Of a DNA stretch of 64,000 bases, positions 1-10,987 are shown piece by piece; the stretch's first letter is position 1; every line of letters begins with the position of its first letter. Made by a program: the position numbers and the translations under genes. The notes beneath the pieces were generated by a model, which saw nothing but the letters and a program-made list of their open reading frames with translations, ran no database searches and had not been told where the DNA came from. The DNA is from Aricia agestis. Taxonomy: Eukaryota; Arthropoda; Insecta; Lepidoptera; Lycaenidae. Where the stretch lies: assembly GCF_905147365.1 (NCBI RefSeq), contig NC_056422.1, forward strand, positions 8,062,501 through 8,126,500. The letters are read 5' to 3'.

Positions 1-414
1 ACAGTTATAGTTTACATGGTAAAAGAGTGCGTTGAGCTAATATTATTTTGAAATTATATCATACCTACATTTTTTTAACAAATAAAACATTACCCACACT
101 ACAACACACACACTAGGAAAAATGACAGATTTTTGAGTGACAAGCCTATACATACGAATTATACTCTTTTATTTATGGTTGAAGTCTGTTGACAACAAGA
201 TGACAAATTGAAGATGGATTATAGTTTTTTTTTATTGAATCTTAGATACCTACTATTAGACAATGCTTACACGGCCAGTCTGAGATCAGCTGAGTCCCAG
301 AGACAAGAATTGAAAAAAAATGATAAAGTCAATATTTTTTTACAAAATATAGGTAATTATAGTTCTAATGTCGTTGAAACTAAGGTCAAATTTCGACCAT
401 TGGGCGATCTCTAG
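1..414 (+). repeat. Interspersed repeat family A, copy 1 (truncated by window start)
   Basis: This block is closely matched by 19181-19911 (same strand, interrupted) and by 56545-57710 (opposite strand, interrupted twice). It ends with GGGCGATCTCTAGT. A CTAG end followed by T is what a Helitron-like 3' terminus looks like, so a non-autonomous Helitron is the best guess. A 68-residue open frame inside it (208-414) is not conserved in copy 2 and is not called as a gene. Confidence 0.7.
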
Positions 415-496
415 TCCTGAGAATTGTGCCCCAGGTGCGCGTGGTCTATGGCGCGGGCGGTTGCATACTAAGGTAGCTATGACTCCTCCGTGAACG

Positions 497-817
497 CCTC
501 CGTGGTCTAGTGGTAAGTGGTGGGTTCAATTCCCGCGTCGGAAACATGTTATTTCCAAGTTTGGTTAGGACAATGCAGGTTGATCACCTGATTGTCTGAC
601 AAGTAAGATGATCCATGCGTCGGATGGGCATGTAAAAAGTCGGTCCTGCGCCTAATCTCTCGCCGGTCGTGTCGGTCTTCCGTCCCACTGGGTTATGAGA
701 GTAAAGGAATAGAGGGTGCTCTTGTGTACTGTGCACACACTTGGGAACTATAAAATTACTCCTGCGTAGCTGGCCTGGTTTCAATGAAACCGGCCACCGT
801 CACCGAAACCGGTGTGG
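497..817 (+). mobile_element. tRNA-derived SINE, family 2, copy 1
   Basis: The head resembles a tRNA: TGGTCTAGTGG fits an A box and GGTTCAATTCC fits a B box. The body matches, on the other strand, 11748-12100. In this copy the stretch between the two boxes is shortened, so the head is internally deleted. The shared body ends near the sequence GAAACCGGTGTGGGAG. Confidence 0.75.
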
Positions 818-845
818 GAGCTATTATATTATATCTATGACTATC

Positions 846-930
846 TCGATGGCCGCCGCGCCTGGCCGCTGCGGCTCGGCCGCTAGTGCGCGCCCGGCCC
901 CGCGCCGCGCGCCGCCGCGCCGCTCGCTTG
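846..930. other. CpG-rich block
   Basis: About 85 bp are almost entirely G and C with many CpG and GCGC steps, in an otherwise AT-rich neighbourhood. No open frame, splice site or promoter motif can be tied to it. It lies immediately after the family-2 SINE and could be the end of another element. Confidence 0.4.
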
Positions 931-1096
931 ACAGATTGAAGCAAGACGGCAGACAGTTATTTTACTAATGAAAGCTAAACGCAATGCATAAGGTTGAAAT
1001 TAGGTTGTTTTCCAGAATAGTAGGTAAATAATATCTCGGCGATTTCGCGCCGTTTGTATTACTTTGTATGGAAGTGAGACTTGCATGTTACTTGTA

Positions 1097-1560
1097 TTAT
1101 CGAAGCAGCTTACTTCTCAGAAGTAATGTCAAATGTGTGCCTAACGCTCTGGAGTTAAGGCTGAATTTGTTATGTTTAATTTTGGTGATATTGGTGACCC
1201 TGACGTGGTAATGATGATAATGATGAATGTAATTTGCATAGTAGCATATGCTTTCAGTTCTTGAAACAGCGCCTGAACCCCCAAACTTGTATTTATAAGG
1301 AATCCGGAGTTCTCTTAGTATCTTCGGAACCATAGTATAGCTCGGTGCAAAATCTTGCATTTTGGTAGCATATGCTTAGGATGCTTCTTATAAAACCAAA
1401 ATCACTATATGTTTCCATATAAATTTCGAGGAGTTTCCTCGATTACTCATGGATCCCATCATCAGGTCACCACTTTTGTGAACATAGTACCAAATTGGAG
1501 TGAAACCTAATAAACACACAAACGGCGGAGTAATCATTGAACATACAAAAAAAAAAGCGG
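1097..1560. repeat. Interspersed repeat family B
   Basis: Recognised by the shared blocks GGTAGCATATGCTTAG and TCGATTACTCATGGATCCCA. Diverged copies occur near 6890-7070, 39640-40030, 51590-51850, 52110-52480 and 54190-54570. It is non-coding and often abuts family C or the phrase GGAAGTCGGTTAAAA. Not assigned to a transposon class. Confidence 0.6.
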
Positions 1561-1990
1561 CCAAGTGTGAGTTGGACTCGCCCATGAAGGGTTCCGCAGC
1601 AGTAATAAGGTTTATTTTAATAAAATTAAAAGGTTTTTAATTTATTTTTATATTTCAGTTGATTTAATGAAAATTAATTTAAGGTTTACCGTATTTTATG
1701 ACGTATAAAAAAACTACTTGCTAGATATCGTTCAAACCAAATTTCGTTGGTAGTTTTATAGCAATATACATCAAATATTATTTTTAGATTTATCATGTTT
1801 AGATTTATCACTTTAGAAGTTATATTTTTTCCATTTTTGTATCAAAATCTTACTGCGGCTTACAGACTACATCTACTTGCCAATTTTCAATAGTATAGCT
1901 ATTATAGTTTCGGAGAAAAGTGGCTGTGACATACGGACGCACAGACAGGCAGACAGACAGACATGACGAATCTATAAGGGATCCGTTTTT
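1560..1990. repeat. Interspersed repeat family C (TTCCG...GCGAGTCGGACTCGC type)
   Basis: Non-coding repeat with blocks such as GGCCAAGTGCGAGT, GGGTTCCG and runs of CAGACAGACAG. Other copies or parts lie at 5050-5450, 21240-23285, 24850-25080, 48890-49350, 52640-53080, 53880-54130 and 54590-54975. Several copies join head to tail with family B. Confidence 0.6.
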
Positions 1991-1994
1991 GCAA

Positions 1995-2110
1995 GTTGGT
2001 TAAAAAGTAGTGTGTGCTACTGCCCTTAAACTTTTTTAAGGGCAGTAGCACACACTACTTTTTAACCAACGATTTTACCATGGTGAAATTTGTTCACCAT
2101 GGTAAAATCG
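1995..2110. repeat. Two adjacent hairpins upstream of the secreted-peptide gene
   Basis: The first palindrome (1995-2070) has arms of about 35 bp around a short loop. The second (2070-2110) repeats TTTACCATGGTGAA as an inverted pair. They share the base at 2070 and end about 70 bp before the TATA box of the gene starting at 2235. They may be tiny inverted-repeat elements or cis-acting structure; which is not known. Confidence 0.75.
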
Positions 2111-2181
2111 ATAATACTTATCTAAATAAAATTCAATTATATCAATTTTGCTATGGTAAATGAAATGGAGGTTGTATATTG

Positions 2182-2189
2182 TATATAAA
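2182..2189 (+). promoter_or_regulatory. TATA box of the secreted-peptide gene
   Basis: TATATAAA lies 46 bp upstream of the ATG at 2235. A transcription start about 30 bp downstream would give a 5' leader of roughly 20 nt. The context CAAGATGG at the start codon is compatible with insect translation starts. Confidence 0.5.
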
Positions 2190-2234
2190 GAAAAAAATAA
2201 AGCATAAAATAATATTAAATACAATATTGCCAAG

Positions 2235-2295
2235 ATGGTACGAGTACTAAGGAGTGTATTGCTAGTTGTTGTTATACTGGGTTTCATCGCGTCAA
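2235..2295 (+). CDS. Secreted-peptide gene, exon 1 (signal peptide)
   Basis: Sixty-one nucleotides: 20 codons plus the first base of a split serine codon. The exon holds the whole hydrophobic core of the signal peptide and ends at a consensus GTAAGT donor. Confidence 0.75.
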
Positions 2296-4438
2296 GTAAG
2301 TAAATGTCTGTACGTTACAACCACGGAATTGATTTGTGTTATTTGATCTACCTATATTATAATAATTATTTTTAACTTCTAGTTATTTCAATTGAATTTT
2401 GGTGACTAGCAGGTTAAGACCCAATTTCACCAACCTCTGTTTGTTAAATCCTAACAAGGCATTACTTAACGGACCTTGGAAAATTAAACAGACTGTTAAA
2501 ATACTTATGTCCCACAGTAAAAATTTAACAGCGGATTAGTAAATGCAATGTTAAGTGAACAACGAGTGAACAACTATCAATTCGTTCATTCTTGTTATAA
2601 GGCGACGAAATTGCAATGTACAAGATTAATACGACATGTTTGCTGCAATGTGTCACTTTCTTCCTTATTAGTATAATAGTAGATAATGCGACCAAATTAA
2701 AATATCACTCACATACATTTGTTACGCTATAATAGTTCTTCTTAATTTACCAGGTTAATAATTATTATCTGTCAAAGCTGGAAACATGAATCATAATACA
2801 AACTTTTATTTACATATTTCGGTTTGGTAATTTTGATACAAGTTAGTATATTTGCAATGTCAAGGTAAATCCGATGGCTGAATTTTTGGCAAAGTGAAAA
2901 TAAATAATTATTCATAACTATGAAAATAATTAATAATAAGGACGTAGCGGAAACATGGCGGAAAGTCTCAAAAGTCAAAACAGATTCTTTTATTGATATT
3001 GCATATTATTGTCTTTGAAAGTTGTTATTTTGACTCATATAACAGCCTGTTATATATTTAACGGACCTCCATAGCAGGAATTAAATATAACACCGTGTTA
3101 GGTGATTTAACATGACATTAGGGCATGGTGGAACGCTCGATAGCTCTAACAGGCCATTAACTGATTTAACAAGCCATTATTTATTTAACATTGCTTGATG
3201 AAACTGGGTCTTAGTGTTGCTAGTGCAGGCACCAAAGCCTCCCAAGACGTTTCAATGTTTAGCTGTAGTTTTATAGGTTACGCAAATGGAAGGGAAAGGC
3301 GCAGAGTTCATTTTTTAGACCAAAACAGACCAATAGCGTCCTCCTCCTGACATTGCTGGCTCGTGGCAGATATGTCGCCTGCACCCGTAGCATGGCTACA
3401 GTAGAAATACGAAAGTATAGACAAACAGCGGAGATAAACTGAAGGTGCCGTTCCGATCTTTACCGCGGCTAGCCGCGATCGACAAGAAATCAAATATAAT
3501 GCCACTTTATGACATAGACTATAATAGTCCTAAAAATTCAAATAAAATCCTACTTTATGACGTATACTATAAATGGCCGCGGTAAAGATCGGAACGGCGC
3601 CTTCAGTTTACCTCCGCTATTTGTCTTAGATACTTTCGTATTACTACTGTAGCGGCTACAGTAGAAATACGAACGGGTGCAGCTGACGCCATTTTGGCAA
3701 GCGATCTCAAAGTTTTGCGTGGCCTATAACAGATGCAATTTGAATAAAATGAAAGTTATTATTATAAAACTTGATGACGCCCGAAACTTTGTTATGCCGA
3801 TATTCGTTTATCCTGTGAGAACCGTACATTTTTCCTCAATAAAAGTATTCTAAATCCTTTCCCGGGACTAGCTAATATTTAAAATGTTAAATAAATAATT
3901 AAAATATGCAAAAAAAATCATTGTTATAATATTTTCTTGTAACTATTAAGTAATAAATGAGTCTAAATAAATAAATATGGATGATAAGCTATTATTATTG
4001 CAGGTAATGCTGATGCCACTAAGCCCAGCCAGCAAAATGAGCCCGCAGGTAAGGATAATAATATACGTAGACCTTTGTAATATAAGTCTGTAGGAAATAA
4101 GACAAGTAGGATTATGTAAGTTGTAATGAAAGTTTGGCTTTTCAATTTTGTAAGTAATAAAGTCATGTAAAGTGTGTATTTATGTAATAGCTTTGTCTTG
4201 TCTTTGCCCTCGTGAAGATTTTTGTTTAGATCATAGTCAAATTACCGTAGATCATAGTCAAGTTACATAGTAAACCTGATCAAATATACTTGTACTACTT
4301 TACTTTTTTATTTTAACTTAAGTAATTTTTTTAGGCAAAACAGGAGAGCTGGGAAAAAATGAAGACATGAGCGACGGAGACGTAGGCGGAAACCTTCCAC
4401 CTGAGATCGTAAAGATTTTGCTCGGTGGTGGAAAATAA
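2235..4438 (+). CDS. Small secreted peptide gene, three exons, 69 aa
   Basis: Exons 2235-2295, 4004-4048 and 4335-4438 join into one open frame. Both introns are phase 1, with donors GTAAGT and GTAAGG and acceptors TTGCAG and TTTTAG. The product starts MVRVLRSVLLVVVILGFIAS, a textbook signal peptide with a basic start, hydrophobic core and small residues; cleavage is likely after SNA near residue 24. The predicted mature chain of about 45 residues is polar, rich in Gly, Asp, Glu and Asn, has no cysteine, and ends PPEIVKILLGGGK. A terminal Gly-Lys could mark C-terminal amidation, but this is inference. A TATA box lies 46 bp upstream. Intron 1 (1.7 kb) carries an inverted-repeat element; intron 2 is 286 bp. 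I do not recognise the family; an immune peptide, neuropeptide-like or cuticle/saliva peptide are all possible. The gene model is well supported, the function is not. Confidence 0.75.
3397..3652. mobile_element. Inverted-repeat element in intron 1 of the peptide gene
   Basis: The left arm from CTACAGTAGAAATACGAAAG to CTTTACCGCGG is mirrored by CCGCGGTAAAGATCGG to the CTGTAG at 3652. The arms are about 75 to 85 bp and imperfect, around a spacer of about 90 bp. It has no coding content. It is typical of a MITE or foldback element. Confidence 0.7.
4004..4048 (+). CDS. Secreted-peptide gene, exon 2
   Basis: A 45-nt exon after ATTATTATTGCAG and before GTAAGG. It completes the split serine, then reads NADATKPSQQNEPA, then the first base of a glycine codon. 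The first three residues probably include the signal-peptidase site. Confidence 0.7.
4335..4438 (+). CDS. Secreted-peptide gene, exon 3 and stop
   Basis: A 104-nt exon after a T-rich tract ending TTAG. It encodes 33 residues after the split glycine and ends ILLGGGK then TAA at 4436-4438. No AATAAA is visible just downstream; ATTAAA near 4470 is the nearest possible poly(A) signal. Confidence 0.7.
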
Positions 4439-4474
4439 TATTTATTTAACAAAAATATATTAATCACATATTAA

Positions 4475-4708
4475 AAGGCATGTTTGTATTTCCCGTTTGA
4501 CGAAACACGTCTCGCAGGACCACTTGAAATGACAGTGGCAGCTCTAGGGCTCGCGCATCGTGGACTGTGTGAAGCCTCTCCTACAACAGAGCTGATCACA
4601 GCCATCCGTCCCGGCGGAGCCTACGTCGCACTGTTCCCAAGTTTTGTTGATTACAGAACCCTAAAGCGGAACCCCAACGAGCTGATTTTTTGTATATTGA
4701 TAGGTTAA
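4475..4708 (+). other. Unassigned open frame just past the peptide gene
   Basis: A frame without stops from 4475 to the TAA at 4706 encodes about 77 residues, including FPFDETRLAGPLEMTVAALG and RPGGAYVALFPSF. It begins without an ATG; the first in-frame ATG is internal. Base composition is richer in G and C than the surroundings, so it could be an exon or a transposon scrap. The sequence AGAACCCTAAA near its end resembles local interspersed repeats, which favours the latter. It lies only 40 bp past the stop of the peptide gene and may fall in its 3' UTR. No family recognised. Confidence 0.3.
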
Positions 4709-4710
4709 TA

Positions 4711-5762
4711 GTTATTTGGGAGCACGGCAGTGCTCCAGCCAAGCTTTTTAGCAAAGGCACGGCCGTACCATACTTTTCTCGAAGTGGTTCGCGGCTATTT
4801 CACACCCCCTTTATCTTCGATGTTAACAAAACTAGGGATTTAGAATTTCGGTGACTAAGAGCAAGTATTAAAACTAGCTTAACCTCCAAATTACATAACA
4901 TTTCGATAAATAGTTTAATAGTTACGGATGATCAAAGTTACTACATATTGTCACTCACTGACTGACAGATCATCAAAATTCTAAGGTACTTCTAGCAGAC
5001 TTAGAACCTTGAAATTTGGCAACAAGGTAGGTCGTTATCCACAATGAAAGTAAAAATTATGAAACTGGCCAAATGCGAGTCGGACTGGCGTACATAGGGT
5101 TCCGTACCGTAAATTTGTATGGGAGCCCCCCTTAAATCACAAGTTTACGTACTTTTTATTACTTATTATTAAAGTTGAAATACAATTAAGTATTTTCTGA
5201 AATTTTCAAAAACCTTACTTTTACCATTATGGGTATAGGGCGAAAAAGGGCAAAAAAACGTGTTTGTTGTATAAGACCCCAGATTAATCATTTATTTTAT
5301 TTTAGTTGGACTATTAGCTTTTATAGCGACAACAAATGTACATAATTTGTAAAAAAATAAAATATCTAGCTATTGCGGTACTCGAGATCTAGCCTCGTGA
5401 CACACGGACGGACGACAGACAGACAGCGAAGTCTAGACTCCTTAGTCCTTAGGAATAGGCTCCCGTTTCTATCCTTTGGGCAAGGAAGCCTAAAAACTGA
5501 AAAGTATAATATAAAAGAAAAGATTTTTATGTTTGTGGCTTTGCAAGAACGTTAAAAATGAGTTTCGACTTCATAATAATTATTTTACGTACAAGAGGAA
5601 AAATAGTGTTAACAAAGTTAACAATGAAACTATGATAATTAAATTCGATTAAAATATAAATGAAATCAGAACTGCGAATTACGATGTACACTCCATACTC
5701 GCTCGATAGATGGTGTAGCACTCCCTTTATATCGCGGTATCGCTTGTTTGCGGAGTATAATT
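4711..5762. other. Non-coding stretch with a family C repeat
   Basis: From 5050 to 5450 the sequence follows family C, including CGAGTCGGACTGG and a CAGACAGACAG run. The rest is AT-rich with no feature I can name. Confidence 0.5.
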
Positions 5763-5767
5763 TTATC

Positions 5768-6369
5768 CCACCAAAACATTAAATGTAAAAAGGAGCCAAG
5801 CAAAATATTGCACAGCCATGCAATATATCTATCGTAAAAAGTTTTCAGATCTACTTTTTACGATAGATATATTGCATTGCTATGCAAAATATCTATCGTA
5901 AAAAGTTTTCAGATCACATTCAAGCCAAGCCTTCAACTTATTTTGAATTTATCAATAGTTTTCTTTATTTGATAATTATTATAGTGGCTCGGCAATGAGC
6001 ACAAGAAAAACAAATATTTGGGGTAGTTCGTACTTACACAAACGGCAAGCGTAAAATGTTTTTAGTATGTAACGGCGCATGTGGACGATGGTACTCAATA
6101 AATCCAATCAGTCGCTGATTAAAAAAATATGTATTGCAAATAAATGATTTCTGATATCTGATTTCTTATTTCTCTAGTGCTCATTGCCAAGCCACTATAA
6201 TAATTATAAAATAAAGAAAACTATTGATAAATTCACTGAATGTTGATTTAAATTACAAAATAAGTTGAAGGCTTGGCTTGAATGTGATCTTAAAACTTTT
6301 TACGATAGATATATTGCATAGCTATGCAATATTTTGCTTGGCTCCTTTTTACATTTAATGTTTTGGTGG
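5768..6369. mobile_element. Long-armed foldback element, about 600 bp
   Basis: The ends CCACCAAAACATT and AATGTTTTGGTGG are inverted repeats. Pairing continues inward over about 200 bp per arm, through CCAAGCCTTCAACTTATTTT and TTATCAATAGTTTTCTTTAT, to a central spacer near 6000-6170. The left arm has an extra duplicated palindrome containing TTTTTACGATAGATATATTG. There is no open frame of interest. Foldback or MITE; superfamily not determined. Confidence 0.85.
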
Positions 6370-7310
6370 AATTTCATTTCTTTTTTTAGGCTTCCTTTTC
6401 TTTTCAGGTCACGTTAAAACTTTTCTGTACTTAGCTTAGCACCCATTCTCTATCTCTAGGTATATATTCTAGGTCGTAAAATTAATTGATAATAACAGGT
6501 AGGTACTTCTACAAAGTACAAATTCTATTCTTCGCCAGCGTAAATTAGACATTTCACAGACAAATTAGTCCATAAAAAATAGCCTATGATCCTTCACGTG
6601 GTCTACTTCTTATCTGACCCATATAACAGAAAAATTGCTCTAGTAGTTCGGGAGATAAACCCTTTCAAATAATTTCCCCCGTTTTTTTCCACATTTTCCT
6701 CTATTTCTTCGCCCCTATTAGTCTTAGCGTGATAGAATATAGCTTATAGCCTTCCTCGATAAATGGGCTATCTAACACTGAAAGAATTTTTCAAATCGGA
6801 CCAGTAGTTCCTTAGATTAACGCGTTCAAATAAGCCCTTTAAATAATTTCCACCCGTTTTTTTCCACATTTTCCTCTATTTCTTCATACCTTGATGCACA
6901 ATCTTACTTTTGGTAGTATATGCTTAGTACCTATTACTTTACTTATTACACCAATATAAATTTTGAGGAGTTCCCTCGATTACTCATGGATTCCATCATC
7001 AGGTTTTTGTAAACATGGTACCAAATTCAAGTCCACTTTTGTAAACATGGTACCAAATTCGAGTCAGACCCTATACAACAAAAAAAGAATTTTGACAATT
7101 GGACCACAAACAGCGAAGTCAACATAAAGTCCTCCTTTTTTGGAAGTCGGTTAGTTTTTTTTTATTTAAGATGTTAACCGGGGATGTAAGGTATCATCAT
7201 GCCAAATTTCATTGAAATCGGTTAAGCAGATTCAGAGTTTAGCCTGAACAAACAGACAAACAGACAGAGAAACAAAAATTTCAAAAACAGTTAAAAGTTA
7301 ACAGTTGTTG
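6370..7310. repeat. Helitron-like block with tandem units, then family B
   Basis: 6530-6900 carries two degraded units of the ~174-bp repeat that is better preserved at 61540-62230, recognised by TTTCCTCTATTTCTTCG and GGGCTATCTAACACTGAAA. 6890-7070 matches family B. 7070-7300 holds the phrase GGAAGTCGGTTAG and a CAGACAAACAGACAG run. Confidence 0.55.
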
Positions 7311-7600
7311 ACGTGGGAGAGCCATGCTTCGGCACGAATGGGCCAGCTCGACCGGAGAAATACCAGAAAACCGGCGTGAAACAGCGCTTGCGCTATGTTT
7401 CGCTGAGTGAGTGAGTTTACCGGAGGCCCAATCCCCTACCTTTTTCCCTTCCCTACCCTCCCTTATTACCCTATTCCCTCTTAAAAGGCCGGAAACGTAC
7501 CTCTCAGCTCTTCTGATGCTGCGAGTGTCCATGGGCTACGGAAGTTGCTTTCCACAGGTGACCTGTTTGCTCGTTTGCCCCCTTATGTCATAAAAAAAAT
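7311..7600 (+). mobile_element. Poly(A) SINE-like repeat (family S), copy 1
   Basis: It starts ACGTGGGAGAGCCATGCTTC and ends TTATGTCATAAAAAAAA. A middle section of CCCTACCC/CCCTTCCC units varies between copies. The 3' part corresponds to the coding end and 3' UTR of the LINE fragment at 50364-50578. Other copies: 19253-19576(-), 21614-21921, 23855-24143, 30971-31288, 33814-34112(-) and a truncated one at 44738-44980. No convincing pol III A box is visible, so it could also be an internally deleted LINE. Confidence 0.8.
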
Positions 7601-7830
7601 TTAAGATGACTGTTCTATTCATAAACTTATAATATACTATGGTTCTATTACTCTCTTAATCAATGACATTAGAAACAGCTTCTAATAAACTTGTACTTCC
7701 AACTTGTTTTTTTTTTAAGTTTTTATATTCTACGATTTTATTATATTGTATAGATTATAATGAGAATCGAGTACAGACTACTCTCCTTAAAGTATTGAAC
7801 ATGTCTCACGGCCCGCCAGTCATGACGTTG

Positions 7831-8092
7831 TACAGGGTATAACAAAAATAAGTGATAATACTTTAGGGTGTGTATGTGTTCCTTGTAAAGAGTTCACTGT
7901 GAAAGTAGCAGCGCTGAAAGACCAAAATTTTTTTCACTTTTGTACGGGGAAACTCGTGACGCTCGGGCCCTTGCTCATACAAAAGTGAAAAAAAAATTTC
8001 GTCTTTCAGCGCTGCTACTTTCACAGTGAACACTCTACAAGGAACACGTACACACCCTAAAGTATTATCACTTATTTTTGTTACACATTGTA
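7831..8092. mobile_element. MITE family M1, copy 1 (TA target)
   Basis: The ends CAGGGTATAACAAAAATAAG and its inverse (GTTACACATTG) are flanked by TA on both sides. Arms of about 110 bp carry GTAGCAGCGCTGAAAGAC. Other copies: 10060-10321, 39017-39178 (partial) and 55269-55412 (internally deleted). TA duplication fits a Tc1/mariner-type transposase. Confidence 0.8.
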
Positions 8093-9190
8093 TATTTTAT
8101 TTTCCACCATCTTTTACTATCTTATGTGCAGAACAAAAACTCTCCTCCAGGGATAGTGTCCTAATACATTTGCAGCTTATGCTTGTACGCAATAAAATAG
8201 AGCTTTAAAAGCTATGTTATATTATGTAGTAGATTTTAGCGACCTTCAGATAGTTTAGATGTTATAGGGCTTAACTATAGAGATAAAAAAAGACATGAAT
8301 TATTATTTATTAAGTTAAAATACTGCTATGGTACAATATTATAGTTTTTTACAATACAAAATTTAGATGAAAAATATTTTTTTATTGAATTTAGATTTAA
8401 AAACTGAACTCTGCGTGAATATTTTATTATCAAAGGCACAACTTTATATTAAAGATCACTTACAAAACGTATTTTATTTAATTGGTTTGGCTTTTAATAG
8501 GTTCTAATTTTATTAACCTAATTTTGACGCGTTTTCACGACGCGTCGACGACGTTCACTGTATAATATGAAATTATATAGTAAACAACAGGATATAACTA
8601 CTTTTTACACGGAAAACATTTACCTTGAAATCCAGCAACACGTAGTTACTAGTTACTTATACAAGACAAACCAAAACATGGAACAGGAACATCGGTCACG
8701 TGTACGATCCGTCTTCGTTAGGCCGCCGTGTTCAAACATTCATCAAGACGTCTGCTCAGGAGCGTAGCTACCGCCGTATTATACGGGGCCCCGGGGCCAT
8801 AGGCCCATACGCAAAAATTAATAAAAACTTTCCTAATATTAATTTTTGAATTCACAAATGTCACAGATAAAAAAAGCAATTCTTTTTTTGCCTCTGTAAA
8901 GCATGAGTTAAAAAGTAATTGGCAACACAATATGCGATTTTTTTCTTTTGTGAGAAGTTTTACTTTCGTAAGGGCCTCCGAATTTTTCTATACGGGGCCC
9001 CGCCAAGGCACGTTACGCTTCTGGGTTTGCTCATCAGGTGCAGAATAATGATCGTCTCGAAACAAAGTGAGGGATCTATTTACCAGTGTTTTTCAATCTT
9101 TCTTATGATGCGACTCCTAGTATGAAAAAATATTTCCCGATTAATTAATATTTCCCGTTTTGCTTTGCTTTTTTATCATGTTAGTTTTTA
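8093..9190. other. No gene recognised
   Basis: AT-rich DNA with a few short frames. A palindromic CpG patch (GACGCGTTTTCACGACGCGTC, split by its loop) lies near 8526-8546, and GGGGCCCC occurs near 8790 and 9000. Nothing else could be assigned. Confidence 0.4.
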
Positions 9191-9805
9191 TGTCGCAGTC
9201 AACTAGTTAAAATAGCCGTTCAATCAATTATCAAACATCTAGCCCTTCTTATTGAACAACGCCATTCAATCACAATATGTCTCGCTTTTAATTCAATGTT
9301 TGCGTCGCTCAAAACGTTCAACACTACAGCTGATTCAAAATCTGCCGTTTGATTGTACTAGTTCAGCGCTCACCACCACGGCGCTAGGTGCGTTTTGTTT
9401 ACAATATGGCGTCAACTAGCCGGTGTTTTGTGGTTGTAATATGGTATTTTTCGTAAATATACGTTACAACTGTTATTTAAGAGACAGAAATCATAGGTAC
9501 ACATATAGGGCACATACGAGTGAATCAAAATTTAAACAAATATATTTATTGCTATTGTGTTGAGAATGAGTTATAATATAATTTATTCTGCTTGTTATCA
9601 TAACGCTTTTGTAATAATAGCATGAAACTAATGGTCATTTGTCATTTAACCAGTTAGATGAGCGTCGTCTAGCTGCAGTGTTGAACGTTGCAATCAACAA
9701 GTCGGCTAAACGACGTATAGCCGTGTGATTGAATGGCGTTGTTCAGTCAAAGGGCTAGCTAGCTGTTTGATTGAACGGTGATATTTTAACCAGTCGACTG
9801 CGACA
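9191..9805. mobile_element. TIR element of 615 bp, TA target
   Basis: Ends TGTCGCAGTC and GACTGCGACA are inverted and flanked by TA. Similarity continues inward for about 85 bp, including TGAACAACGCCATTCAATCA and its inverse. The interior has no transposase. Likely a non-autonomous DNA transposon. Confidence 0.8.
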
Positions 9806-10059
9806 TAATACATATACCTAATATATTATGTTTATAAATGAGTCTTTAGGGGGGTGCGGTTTTGTAAGGGGTTGAAAAACACTGCTCTATAATGATCTAT
9901 TGTAAAAATTCATCTTCGTTATTTTTCAACATTAATTTTGATGACGAAAACGTGATAAACTTTTTATGATAAGCGTAGGAGGCCTTTGCTGTTTTTTTAT
10001 TCGAACAACCTGTACATATCCTGTAACACTGTACTAACCGTAATTTTGTGATACTTATA

Positions 10060-10321
10060 TACAGGTTGTAACAAATATAAGTGATAATACTTTAGGGTGT
10101 GTACGTGTTTCTTGTAGAGAGTATACTGTAAAAGTAGCAGCGCTGAAAGAGCAAAATTATTTTTCACTTTTGTATGGGAAAACTCGTGACGCTCGGGCAT
10201 TTGCCCATACAAAAGTGAAAAAAAAATCGTTTATCAGAGCTGCTACTTTCACAGTGAACTCTCTATAAGGAACACGTATACACCCTAAAGTGTTATCACT
10301 TATTTTTGTTACACACTGTAT
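10060..10321. mobile_element. MITE family M1, copy 2
   Basis: Ends CAGGTTGTAAC and GTTACACACTG are flanked by TATA. It has the same arms as copy 1, differing by scattered substitutions and small indels. Confidence 0.8.
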
Positions 10322-10470
10322 ATACTTATTATAAAATACTCTGGTTTCTGCAGTTTCAAAACAATCTTTGTATTGTAAATTTTTATCATAAACCTACCTA
10401 AGCCCATACCTTCTGTTTAGCCCTGATGAGGTTGAGACTTGAGATAAAAGCAGGCTGTATAAATTAATAG

Positions 10471-10799
10471 GCCGGGTTTCCACTGACGCGGAGCGGGGCG
10501 GAGATGAGCTTAGCGGTTCCCGAATTGACAAATCACTATGCTCGAAATCTCCGCTCCGCTTCAATGGAAACAGCACGAGCGGGGTAGAGCAGAGCTGAGG
10601 GGATATTCATAATAAAAATACAGCGAGGCGATGGGGTGCGGAGGACAACGAGCATTGGGTTGCAGAGCGGAGGACAGCGGTGCGGTTCCATTTTCCTTTG
10701 TCCACTCCACTCCGCTCCGCTTCAGTGAAAACACTGACCACTTTTCAACGCACTTCACCGCTCCTCTCCGCCCAGCTCCACGTAAGTGGAAACGCTGCC
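10471..10799. mobile_element. GC-rich TIR element
   Basis: The left end GCCGGGTTTCCACTGACGCG pairs imperfectly with the right end CCACGTAAGTGGAAACGCTG. The interior repeats GGAGCGGGGCGGAG-like blocks in both orientations. No coding capacity beyond chance frames. Confidence 0.65.
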
Positions 10800-10987
10800 A
10801 TAATATATTATTCGTAATTACAATAAGTATAAGGTGTAGTGAGAAGCGGTGGTGACGCGACGGGCCGCGGTCGTCGCAAGCCTCGAGGCGCGAGCGCAGC
10901 CGACGTCACCCGATGTTGACCGCTCCGGTGCACTCGTTCCGACGACTAAAGATGAGAGAGAGCGCCGACACCTACTGTAAAACTTGA

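Noticed and set aside
8567..8767. 66-codon frame as a gene
   Set aside because: No start context, motif or splice partner; composition like surrounding DNA.
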